64,000 bases of DNA, from contig NC_082618.1 of NCBI RefSeq assembly GCF_030936135.1, positions 9,645,034 through 9,709,033 of the forward strand. The letters run 5' to 3'. The stretch comes from Gavia stellata. Its lineage: Eukaryota > Chordata > Aves > Gaviiformes > Gaviidae. The notes beneath the pieces are model-generated. The model saw nothing but the letters and a program-made list of their open reading frames with translations. It was not told where the DNA came from and ran no database searches. A program made the position numbers and the translations under genes. Of this stretch, positions 24,142-48,869 are shown one piece after another (the stretch's first letter is position 1; every line of letters begins with the position of its first letter).

Positions 24142-27100
24142 CTGTGTGTTGAAGTCACAGTAGGAAAATGGGTAAGACATTAGAAATCAGTGAAGAATCT
24201 GACACATGAAATCAGATTGTACAGTTATTGCAAAAATGACAAATGAACATTGGTTTCCACCCAATAACCATGCTCGTTAGTTTCTACTGTGCTCTCTTCA
24301 ACTCATTTTGTAATTCATACTTATTGATAAGTTATGACTCATTTCTAATAGGTTTTATAATTTTGTGTATTGCTTAAGGAAACAAAATGGCAGGAAACAA
24401 AATGGCAGCTTACAAAATTGGGCTAAATGAGAAATGGAAGGAGAAGTGATTATTATATGAGAAAAGTAATTTATAGATTTCAGATGCAAAGCCTAAACCT
24501 GTGTGTGCAGGATAGCTTCCTTCTCATCACTGGTGTTTTTGTAACAAGTGGTAAAACTAGGAGCACAGCTAGTGGCAGCAGTTTTCCTCTTTTGGCTTTT
24601 AATTGCAGAATTCCTGTGCTAGAAACTCATGTTTAGCAGACATCTGCTGTGACATGCAGTAACCTTGGCTTCATGGTGATCGAAGTAAAGAGGCAGTTCT
24701 TTTCTAGATTTTGTGGTTCTAATGAAAAAGCAAACTAATAGCATGGGAGCCTTCATAAACACACAAATCCCCTAAATGCTTCTGAACTGAGCCAGGAACT
24801 TTTTTCCCAGACTGTGCAGGACGTCTGTATGTAATTTAGAAACTATATGATCAGTAAAAGAGTTTCTATGTGTTATTCTTAGAATGGTCACATTGGAATG
24901 CACTCAATTTGGAGAGTTTTAGTACTGAGAAAATAGTCAAAGTGACAGCGCTAGAATATGTGGTCTCACTTATCCACAGAACATAAGCGCTGTTCTGTGT
25001 TCCTCACTCAGCCATCATGTTTCAAGCATAAAAATGTTTCCGCTCAAGTGTGGGAAACAGTACTCATGCTTATTCACCATTACTCTACTTTGCTGAAAGA
25101 GCGAGCTGTATTTACAATGATTTTGCTACCACGGAAGATATTGGCAGTTATTATTGAAGTATCAGCATAACTGTTTTCACTTACTTGGAAGCAAACATAT
25201 TCCAAGCTTTTCCTACAACATTGTCAAGAGGTTTCAGCAGGAACTGGCTATTGCTGACCAAAGAAGCGGACTTTTCATACTTGTTAAATGCTCTTGGTGT
25301 TTTCCATGCATTAAAAGCATCCTGAGGGTTTAGCCATGACGTATATAATGAGGGATCTCGGAAACTTCCTGTAGCAGAAATAAGACATCCCTTTTGACAA
25401 ATGTAAAGCTACAAGCTCCTACATCTTGATCTCAGTAGTCCTGTGTGACCTAATCAATCCTTGGCAGATCAATTCAGGCCTTGAAAAAAATCTGCAGAGT
25501 GGTCAGTCTGCTGAAAATATAACTGCTTTAAATGGATTAATCAGATTATCAAGAAGCATACTCTTGTATCAATATGTCACCTGCAAGCTCTGCTCATCAG
25601 TCCAGAAGTGGCTAAATATATTTTCAGACAATATAGCTAAGAATCCTATCGTATATACAGACTTCAGTCTTTTCCTCCTTCTCTGAAGTGCTTCAGGAAA
25701 CACAGAAGTCTTGGTTGTAAATGCAACAGCCCAAAGCAATTAGGCAACGTGGCCTTGGACATTCAAATATTTCTACAGGCAATATTGACCTCAGTTGTCA
25801 AATATGTGGCCTCGGGTTTTTTTTCACTTTCATCAGATACGGTTGCAAAGAAAACAGTGAGATGTGAAACAAGAATCACTGAGATACTGTGTTTTTCCTT
25901 CTTACCTAAGTCTACGCTGTGCAAATCTTTTCCTCGCAGGATAACCAGGTTGGCAATGGAAGTATTGAAATAGAGCGGCTTATTTGTGGAATGGCTGGAG
26001 GGGATGGAGGAGCCTAGACGTGGTGGTCTTACTTGCCAATCAATACCTATGAGATTTTGGCAAAAAAATGTAAAATAAAGTTAGCATTTCACAAAATATG
26101 GATTCAGACTGCTGAAGAGTCAGATGGTAACTAACACTGTGCCCCAAGCTGAGCTCATATTAGGGTTTGTAGTTTCTGCATGTTAGTTAAGCAGCATTTA
26201 CGCAATTCTTAGAGAAAAACAGTGCTAATCCAACAGTATTTGCCTGGTAGTCACTAGTCTTACCAGAGAAAATGGATACTTGTTTCTAAACTTAGCAATC
26301 TGTCAGCCCATTCTTTGCATAACTGGAAGCTATACTGAATTCCCCATGTAAATGATACGGGAGAGCTAAGCATGATTTTTATTAGAAGGTGTAAAAAGAA
26401 AAGGCATAGCAGAACTAACTATCCAAGGAATGTTCCAACTGAATCATGTAAATTAAGTGCACGACTAAAAACTGTTGGTTTGTTTTGCGTATTTTCAATA
26501 GTTATAATTAACCGAGATGTCTGGGAGCAAAAACAGGAGCAAGCCAGGAGCTGCTGTGGCAGCTGAGTGAATAGTTAAAGGAGCAGCTGGCTATGTAGAG
26601 GCAAATTCCTCCTGTCTGAGGGCAGCAGCTCATTTCTGAACTGACTAAAGCTAGTCAGTGATCTCCACAAAACGATAAGCTTGATTTCATCTGTAAAAAT
26701 AAATGCTTAAAGAGTGATGGATACTGAAGATGAGTGAATGCTTTTTACCTTCCTCCATTTTAGCATTAGCAATGAGCATCTGCCTTAAATGTTTGATGAG
26801 TCCAGGCCAACTGAACGTGCTATAAGCGAGGGAGTTTTCAGGCATCTGAGGTATGTTACGAAGACCCAACATCTTGAATTCGGGATGTGGAACTAACGTC
26901 TCCATTAAGTCTCCTGAAAAAAGAAATTAACAGCTGCTCATGTATGACAAAAATATTGCATAGGCTAGCTAAAATAGGAGAAGAGAGTGAGGAACTTTAC
27001 AAAGATCTAGCAATTTAAGATAAGAAACCAAGCAGGATATATAAAGTTTTAATTTGACAAATATATGGACACACCCCAGACAAAATAATGCAAACTTGCT

Positions 27101-30100
27101 ATGTACTACTGAGTTCCATACAAGCATGTTAATAGCTCTTATTTTACAATTTAGACTTGTCTCGCTTTATAGTCTGGCTCAAAATCTCAAAGACCCTATG
27201 CACTGCTAAAGAGATTGACGACAGATGTGAAATTTTAATTTTACAAGCAAAACTCTTAGCAATATGGGTAACTTTCTCTATTCCCTTAAAGATACAAACG
27301 TCAGCCTGTTGCTACCAAGTTGTATGCTAGCCTGTCTTTTACCCAAGCAAAACACAAACCTTTCATTTTGTTTCAGTTTATACAAACTTCTAACTTAATG
27401 TGAGATGTAAAACTCAGTCCAACATTACTGTCCTGCACAAATTTCCCCTGAAATGTAAATAGGTACAAGGGTGTCTGTAGGCACCTGAAAAAGGAGAAAC
27501 AGGGTTCTTTTGGTAACGAATGAAACCAGAAGCTGGGGGATCTATTTTTGACTCTGCTACAAAATTAGGATTGAACTTCTAATTTAGTCTTTTGCTTCAC
27601 TTTTCCTATCTTAAAACTTGGGATGTATCTGAATACTTGAGTACGGAGACTGAACAACTTAAATTCACAACATGAAATGATTACAGAAAGACATGCGAGA
27701 ATGCTTTAGGTAGCCATATTACAGTTAGATACCTAATGGGTTTCTGCTATAGTGTAAGCCACCTTCTGCTGTGTAAGTGGGCTGGAAAACACTCCCCAGC
27801 TGATGTGCAATGACTTGATTTACATCCCTGAAGGAGATCTGTTTAATATTCATCAGCTGAGCACAGATCTTGTGGATGACATCATTTTCATGAACAAGAA
27901 GAGCATCTGCTGACTGATACAGATGTGACAGAGTCAAAACAGAGTTGTAGTTTTGAACAATGACCTGGAAACAAACAAACAAAAATACACACAAATGAGA
28001 ATCAAACAATGTAATCCCTTTCTAGGTTATAATCCTCTGGCTACTGTAATTTCCTGAGTTATGATTTAGGAAGTGATTCATTTTCTTTGCCAAAGTGCAG
28101 AATGAGGTCAGGAGCTAGCAGAGCTTTTTCATGGAAAGAGAGCAAGACCTGTGAAAATCATGTTATCCTTCTCAGCTCATACAAACATGCTAGAACAAAA
28201 TCTGCCTGGGAACTGATTATAATGCTGTTATGTACTATCATAACAGGAGATTACTAGTTAGGTAGTAGAGCTTCTCATGAAACTGCATTATACTTTAGCA
28301 CTTACATTAGCAAGATTTTTTTTTTTTTTGTGAGACGACATGTACCAAATATTAGGCAAACAATTCATTAGCTGTGTTACTTTCTGTCATGTTGACCTTT
28401 TAAAAAGTAAAATGTATCTCTTTTCTAGAATATTGTAGCTGAAATAAACTATGTTTAAAAGTAAATAGTGATTATAAACTTGTAGAATATCTCTGGGAAA
28501 TATGACATTCACCTCACCAGTGCCGTAGGGCCAGATAACATGGTTTAGTATAAACGAGGTTGGAAAAGCATCTCTTAAAGACTGGGTCACAAATGCCCCC
28601 AAGCCAGATCCTGTACCACCAGCCATGCTCGTTATTGTGAAAAATCCACCGAGTCGATCACATTTCTCTGCTTCTTTTTGTACCAGATTCATTATTACTT
28701 CTTTGTGTCTAGGCCCATGAACAGAATAACTGTTGAATAAAAGACAAAACGGGGAGATGTGGCAGGTTATATCAAAATAAAAGCAGTAAGGTGAAGCTAT
28801 TCATAAAGGAAACTTTTTTATTATTATTATTTATATAACCTGGCATGATGTCACCCATTCTATCTGCAATAAACAATCCTCAGCTGTGACATTTATTTTG
28901 CAAGAAAGCTGTTTATAAACTGTGCTTATTGTTTCCTATTCTTACATCAAATATATTCACTCTATTCTAAAATGTTACATTTTCACTGTAGATACCAATT
29001 TCACCTTGCAAAAAGCAGTTTAGAAATTTTGCTGCTATATATATTGATACTCTTAACTTAAAAATAAATCAAGTTAATGTTACAGACTCTGTACCTCACA
29101 CAGCTGCAATAGCACCACTCCTAGAGAGTCTAGACAGCTCATTAGCCTCTACAGTTCCCTTAGTGAAGCTTGAAACAATTGCTCATACCCATTTGCCCAG
29201 TTGTTCCCAGACCCTTGCTTCTGACAGAAGTGCGACCGATCATCGTATTTCCAGTAGCCAGACCTGGCAGCTATTGATAAGGTTTGGCTGATCACTTTAG
29301 GTTCCATGTCAACAAGCACAGCTCGAGCAACAGGTACTGGACAGGAAGAAAAACAAAACTAAGAATAATGTGCCAATATTAGAACTTTTTTTTACGTAAG
29401 ATGGACTTGCACCACGGCCCAAATTGTACTCCTCCCACCCACATAAGCTGAACGATTAACTTGATGGTACAGGTACAGAAAGCCGGACTTGGCAAGGCCC
29501 TGGATTTCTGGTAGAACTATCTATTGTTCCAAAGACAGATCTGAACTCTAGAGACCACAGGTCTTTCAGGAAAGAAACCACTTAATGTGTTTGATAACAT
29601 CAAATTCAGATACTCTGGGTCCTACTCCATGGCATAATCTATCTACAGTAGAAAATGCAGATGCTTGGAAGGAAAGGTTATTTATGTATGTATGCTCAGT
29701 TTCCAGCTGTGTTACTGGCAGACTTGCTCTGTGGCCTCAGACACTCTACTGCACTGATTTTGCTCCCATGGTTGTTAGCAGTGTCGTGAAGGCAGAGGGT
29801 TGTGACAGTTCTTCAAGACTGAAGGTAAAACTCATTCTTCAACTGGAGGTAAAAGACTTTTATTATTTCTGCACTCTTATCTGTATTAGGCTGGAAACCA
29901 GACCTCAGTGGGAAACAAACATTTAAATGCTGTACCTTCTGATTCCTCCTCACTGAAAAAACGTTCTTTGCAAGCATCATGGTAGGAGTCATTCTCCTTC
30001 TTGGAACACAACCCATGTGTGCCATGGATGTCACCGCAGACAGCATTAAACACCTCACGACCAATCTGATTACCACACTGACCAAGCTGGACTGTGACTA

Positions 30101-30107
30101 TTGACAT
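24039..30107 (-). CDS. TUBD1: TUBD1, delta-tubulin (8 coding exons, 453 aa)
   Basis: Delta-tubulin is a GTP-binding tubulin of centrioles and basal bodies, needed for stable triplet microtubules. Coding exons in transcript order: 30107-29936, 29336-29189, 28729-28513, 27964-27733, 26913-26749, 26046-25906, 25368-25185, 24141-24039. They sum to 1362 nt, 453 codons plus stop, the same length as human TUBD1; all junctions are GT-AG and in phase. The N-terminus [16 protein letters not shown] is the tubulin nucleotide-binding start. The tubulin signature appears as AGGTGSG with GGTGSG at residues 144-149. The C-terminus has no acidic polyglutamate tail, as expected for delta-tubulin. The start ATG at 30107 lies 23 nt inside an exon whose acceptor is TTCTTTTTTAG, so an upstream non-coding exon exists. 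It is divergent from RPS6KB1 across a CpG island. Confidence 0.97.
25185..25368 (-). CDS. TUBD1: TUBD1 coding exon 7
   Basis: Residues 359-419, including [20 protein letters not shown]. Acceptor TTTCTGCTACAG, donor AA|GTAAGT. Confidence 0.96.
25906..26046 (-). CDS. TUBD1: TUBD1 coding exon 6
   Basis: Residues 312-358, containing [15 protein letters not shown], the conserved beta-strand of the intermediate domain. The middle of the exon is variable. Donor TTAG|GTAAGA. Confidence 0.95.
26749..26913 (-). CDS. TUBD1: TUBD1 coding exon 5
   Basis: Residues 257-311, including [19 protein letters not shown] and [15 protein letters not shown], the intermediate domain. Confidence 0.96.
27733..27964 (-). 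CDS. TUBD1: TUBD1 coding exon 4
   Basis: Residues 180-256, starting [15 protein letters not shown], the helix region after the nucleotide-binding domain. Acceptor TTTGTTTCCAG. Confidence 0.96.
28513..28729 (-). CDS. TUBD1: TUBD1 coding exon 3
   Basis: Residues 107-179, carrying the tubulin GTP-binding signature GGTGSG after SMA. Donor GAG|GTGAAT. Confidence 0.96.
29189..29336 (-). CDS. TUBD1: TUBD1 coding exon 2
   Basis: Residues 58-106, including [13 protein letters not shown] and the NNWANG motif typical of the tubulin N-domain. Acceptor TTCTTCCTGTCCAG. Confidence 0.96.
29936..30107 (-). CDS. TUBD1: TUBD1 coding exon 1
   Basis: Residues 1-57 plus one base. Contains the start ATG and [10 protein letters not shown], which contacts the guanine nucleotide. 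The exon extends 5' to 30130 as 5'UTR. Donor GAAG|GTACAG. Confidence 0.96.
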
Positions 30108-30163
30108 TCTTATTCACTTTGTATTTAAGCCTAAAAAAGAAAAGCATGCCTTTAGTAACTGTG

Positions 30164-30170
<7 letters not shown>

Positions 30171-30196
<26 letters not shown>
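30171..30196 (+). repeat. 26-nt poly(G) tract in TUBD1 intron 1
   Basis: An uninterrupted run of 26 G on +, equal to C26 in the TUBD1 pre-mRNA, about 40 bp upstream of the exon carrying the TUBD1 start. Length is likely polymorphic and prone to sequencing error. The + strand could form G-quadruplexes. Confidence 0.95.
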
Positions 30197-30199
<3 letters not shown>

Positions 30200-31019
30200 T
30201 CCAGCAAGTAGATTTCTGATCAGTTTTGCAATTTTTTGAGACCCTCTAGTGAGAAGGAAAAGGCTACGCTACAACCACTGGCTATGTCTGGGGAAAAGTA
30301 GACTGTCAGCACTTTCTCCTGAAGGTCAGAAGAATGGAGATGGCAGTTTACAGGAAATCAGTCTGTTTACTGTTGCTGTACATCTGAATGGGCTGAAACC
30401 AACCATACTGCAAGCAAAATCTTTGTTTTCTTACCTTTGCTTAGTAAGGCAGGATAGAAACAAATAATTCTAACTCCAACAAAGTTATAGGATTAGGCTG
30501 TAAAAGCATGATCAGCATAATGAGGACTATATGCCTTTAGGAATGTGAAGCCTGTTCAAAAACCTAGCTGATTTCCAGGCCTGTACTGCGATGGGCCTGA
30601 TGCCAAGATCTGCTGAGGTGACAAAAGGATTCCCTGGAGCATTCCCCTTGCTTCCACCACAGACAGCAAAGTTTTTGATTCAGCACTGGTATGTTTTGAC
30701 ATTTTTTTCCCCACTCAGCATTCTGCAGTAGCTCTGGGTTCTCACTTTTCTGTTCTCCTCTCACAGAAACAAGGTCAATTTTTTTAAACTCATTTCATTG
30801 TTCTGGGCTGCTATTTTTCATTATCATCCCAGCTGTGCCAGAGCACTTCTGTAGCAGCATTCTTTGGATAACTGCCAGCGTTTGCAGCTTGATCCTGCTG
30901 CATTTTACAGGCAGGTATGTGCTATTTTTGATTCCTGGGCTTGATTTCAGCACTGCTGCCAGTCTGCACCTCACGGCCTAAGGCCAGCCTGTGTGTTACA
31001 AGGCCGAGTTACTTCTTAC

Positions 31020-31100
31020 CGCAGTCAATAAATAAATCTGTAAATGATTTTCAGAAAAGGCTGACGTCCAACCCACGCGTGTGATACCGACCCCCCCGTG
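31020..31100 (-). other. TUBD1: Probable TUBD1 5' non-coding exon (3' boundary at 31020)
   Basis: A strong minus-strand donor, GCG|GTAAGAAGT, sits at 31020/31019 on the edge of the CpG island. It would splice to the acceptor at 30131, just upstream of the TUBD1 ATG. The 5' end is unknown; 31100 is only a placeholder. Confidence 0.5.
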
Positions 31101-31992
31101 CCTACTATCGGCGTGCTCTGCGCGCCTCACTGGGAGCAGGCAGCTGTCGCTTGCGCCCTCCTCACTCGAGCTGCAGCCACCCGCCTGCGTGGGGACACCC
31201 ACTCGCGCTCCGCCGTGCCGGCGGGGCCTGGCCAACGGCCGCCCGCCCTCCGGGGCCGCCATGTTCCCGGTGCTGCCTGCTACCCGGCCCTCACGTCGCT
31301 CGGCCACCCTCCCCGCCCTACAGAGCCTTTCTCCTCGCCGGCTCCCTCCCTCCCGCCCCGGCTTCCCCGCCGGTACAGCTGCCCTCCCCGGCTGCCTGCC
31401 CCGGCCCGGGCAGCGCCGCCGCCCTCAGCCCCGCTCGCCGCCGGCCCCTCCTCAGGGCTGACCTCGGCGCCCCCCGCTGAGGCACCCGGGCGCCGGCGGC
31501 GCATGCGCAGCCACCTGACTCCGCGATCCCCTTCCCCGCCGGTTCGGACCGAGACGCGCCTTCGAACAACCCGCTTCGCGCATGCTCAGACGGGACTCCG
31601 GGCAGGCCGGGTACAAGGGTCGGTCCTGTGGGCTTCACAAAGGGCTATACGCATGCTCCTGCCGAGCAGCTTCGCTGCGCCCTCTGCGCACGCTCCGTGC
31701 CAGGAGCAAGGGAGGTGGGCGCGCATTGCGCATGCTCAGAACCACACCTACGCCCGTCCGCCCGGCTCTGTCCCCGCCGCGCATGCTCAGTGCGGCCCCG
31801 GCCAATGCCGGAAGGCGTTGTGCGCCTGCGCGGCGCTCTGAGCCGGGGCGGGGGCGCAGGCGCGCTGAGGCCGGGCAGCCGGTGATGGCGTCCGTGGCGG
31901 AGTTGGGGGGTGCGGGCCCATGAGGCGGCCCAGGCCCCGTGCACCCAGCACAGCCAGGAAGGGGCGGCGGCGCCGCGGCTCACACCCGCGCC

Positions 31993-45768
<13,776 letters not shown>

Positions 45769-48700
45769 CAACACAATTTTTTCTAAGCCTTTGGAGGTGG
45801 AAAACAAAGAACGGACATAAGCCCCCTGGAAGTTGAAATATGAGGGCTTGTATGGTTAACTTTTAAAAAGTGACAGTATCAAAGAGTCAGTCATTGCACA
45901 GAGCGACTTGGAAAGCAAAGAAAAATGGATTTTTTTTCTGTCAATCAATGGTGCATAAAAAACTTTAGAAAATGGTATTGCAGAACTCTAGGCACATCTT
46001 CTAACTGATTCGCAGTGACATCTTCTCACCTTATCAAGGATTTTTCAGCTTGATAGCTTGAAACTGACAGTATTAAGGGTCAGGATGTTGCTTCAGAATC
46101 ACTGGTCTAGTTGTGAATGTGTCAAGGAGGGTTAGCCCTTTCACTAGGCAAAGTATGAAATGCCTATATGCTTGCGTCTGAGGAATAATTAGCATGCAAG
46201 CTTGGTTAAGCTGTTTCCTACAATGGGGCGGAATCAAAGACGAAAGATAAAATTAATTGGTATTTCACATTCAAAACATAATGAGTTTTTTATATATATA
46301 AAAATATATATTTTTCAAATAGATTTTTTGATTCAGCTCATCATGGAAAGTATCCCAAAATTAAAAATGCAAAATAATTGGTTGCTGTGAAGAAAGTAAA
46401 GGCTCTAGTTCTGATTCTTTTCCTCATGAAACAACAAATCAATAAGCGAATCACTCAATTACCAGCTTGGCAATGTGGGGTGGGAGAGAACTGTTTCACT
46501 TGCTTACCCAGCTGAAATACCTGTTCCTGCAAAGACAAATGGATCTAATCAGATGGCAATGCTGCTATGTTCTAGGCTTAACTGGAAGCCATGGGCTCAC
46601 ATACACGTCCTGCTTATTTCATCCTTGTCCTCAGCAGACATTTCACTGGGAAACATCACTTTTGTATACGCTAGTCCTTAGATGGAGACAGCTGCATACG
46701 TTCAGATTCTTACCCATATAAAAGATCAGGAACAAGTGCATCGGAATACAAGGTCAGTAGAAACATATAGGAAGTACCACAGGAAACATATCCAAATTCT
46801 ACACAGTATAAGGAAATAAACCTTTTTGCAACCAGTGGGTAAGAATTTGAGGATTTTTTTCTTTTAAATAAAATTTTGCTTATGGGAGTTCCCTGCCATT
46901 ATGCATTTCTAAATTTATCAACATTTTTTTCTATGCTGGGGCAATAAATTTGCTGATTGTACGAGAAAAGTGTTAAATGGCCTTTCAGTGAATGTCTTCC
47001 ACAGTGGGTCAGAACTTTAGCAACTTAATTTAGGAAACATGTTCTAAGGACACTATTTATGTTTTTGAAATTGTCACAATCTGTACAAATGACTTACAGG
47101 TACAAAGAATAAAATAAAGGTAACTTTACCTTACTTAAATACTTCCTGCCTTAAAGAAAGCATTTCCATGAACATAGCTGGTGAAAGGGTTAATATCTGC
47201 AGAGCTTTACACTAGTTAAGAGTGTGTATGGTGTGTGCGTGTGTGTGTATATGATCATGCAACTGCATACAAGTCCTGTCACTTTTTGCCTGCCACACGT
47301 TGCATTATCTTTAGTCAAACTGTGCGAAGTCTACTTCTAGTGTTTCACAACAGTAGGGATTTTTTTATAGATTCTGCTTACTCTGTGTATACTGAATCTT
47401 TTTGAGCCATAGGATCCAAGCCATAAAACTCTCTAAGCATGTTGAATCCAATCAGAGTGCTGTTTTCTAAAATTTGCAAGTCAGAAGGATTCAGCGATAC
47501 CTTGTTGATACTAACAAAGAACCAACAAAAAATATGGTTATGATTGAGCAAAAATTAGTTGCTTTTTTTTTCTTCCTGGTAAGACTTTTGTTGGAAAATT
47601 TCTTTTTTTAGTTTTATAAGGAAAATCAAGTTACCTTATACTGACATAAATTGTACTGGAAGATTGCCATTTTTCATTTGGTAATACGGCCACCGGTGAC
47701 ATGTTGTGAAACTGAAATCAAAGTGCTCATGTGTGTTCGTATTATGCATATTTGCAAATACGCAACGCTTCAAGCAGTGCCTCTCTGTGCCACTTGTTAC
47801 CATAGGTTTCCTAACATGTTTACTGAGTATAAAGGAACTTAGTTTAAAAAAAAAAAAAGAATTTTTTTGAGGCAGATCTCTCTTGGTCCTAGTTACAGGT
47901 AACAGTTGCTTTTTGGTTGGCTGGATATAGTTGTCCAGTAGAATTGGTTTAATATGGCTGGCAAGAATGGCAAGAGTTGTTTGTCTGAGTTCACTGATTA
48001 ATTACAGATACAATTCATCGGGTTTAAAATTAAATTTCATGTACTGTCAATGTTTCATCCCATAGATGATAGGTTTAATTCCCTACCATAACTGTGAAAC
48101 TTTTGGAGTGTGACTCAAGACAGCAAGCACACACTATGCAATATGGTTTATCCTGTATTTATTTGTAAAAATATCAGACATAGATCCTCTATATATATAT
48201 AATAGTGTCAAAATTACTAGTCGTGAACTAAGGGGAGTGGAGTTCTAGCTCCTGTCTGGCTATTTCAGATAAGTGCAGAATGCATTGAATATTGGAGAGC
48301 TTAACAAGTGCTTTCTTTTGTTCATTTAAAAATGTCTTAAATTTTTCATTAGAGTATAGAATCTTATTTTTTTTATTTTGTACAAGCTGCGCTTTTTTAA
48401 TTATAATCACTGAAAAAATCACTATAATTTGATTTTATAGGATTTTTGTAGCATTACAAAAATATAGTAAAACTGAGGTTAATACCTGTTGTGGCTAACC
48501 ATATAAAAGTATTAAATCTTAAACTTGAACAAAAGTCATATTTTTTTTTTTTTTACTAGATGATAAATAGGGGAATATTTTGTTCTGCAGGTCATTATCA
48601 CAAAAGGTTTATAGGTCAGCTGTATTACCAGCAGTTTTTCTTTTCCCATTTGATGCAGAAACTATTCTGGTATAAGATATTCAGAATTTCATAATTTTTC

Positions 48701-48860
48701 TCTGTGGGAGTGATGCATACATTTGATGCCATTCGTGTACTAAATTGTAATTTTGGGAATGCTGGAATAATTCCTACCAAGACTGTCTTAATTGTGCCAT
48801 CTGACATTTGAATGTCATCCTGGTATTAGCTCATAATAAAAGATAAAAATAAATGAGTCA
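45769..48860 (+). other. RPS6KB1: RPS6KB1 3'UTR, end uncertain
   Basis: AT-rich sequence after the stop. AATAAA hexamers occur at 46815, 46867, 46943, 47108, 48835 and 48848. The last pair is followed by T-rich sequence (about 48870-48895) and would give a 3'UTR near 3.1 kb. Several alternative ends are likely. Confidence 0.5.
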
Positions 48861-48869
48861 ATTGTTCTT

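Noticed and set aside
46289-46315. AT-alternating stretch as a possible regulatory palindrome
   Set aside because: Simple AT repeat in the RPS6KB1 3'UTR; nothing beyond low complexity.
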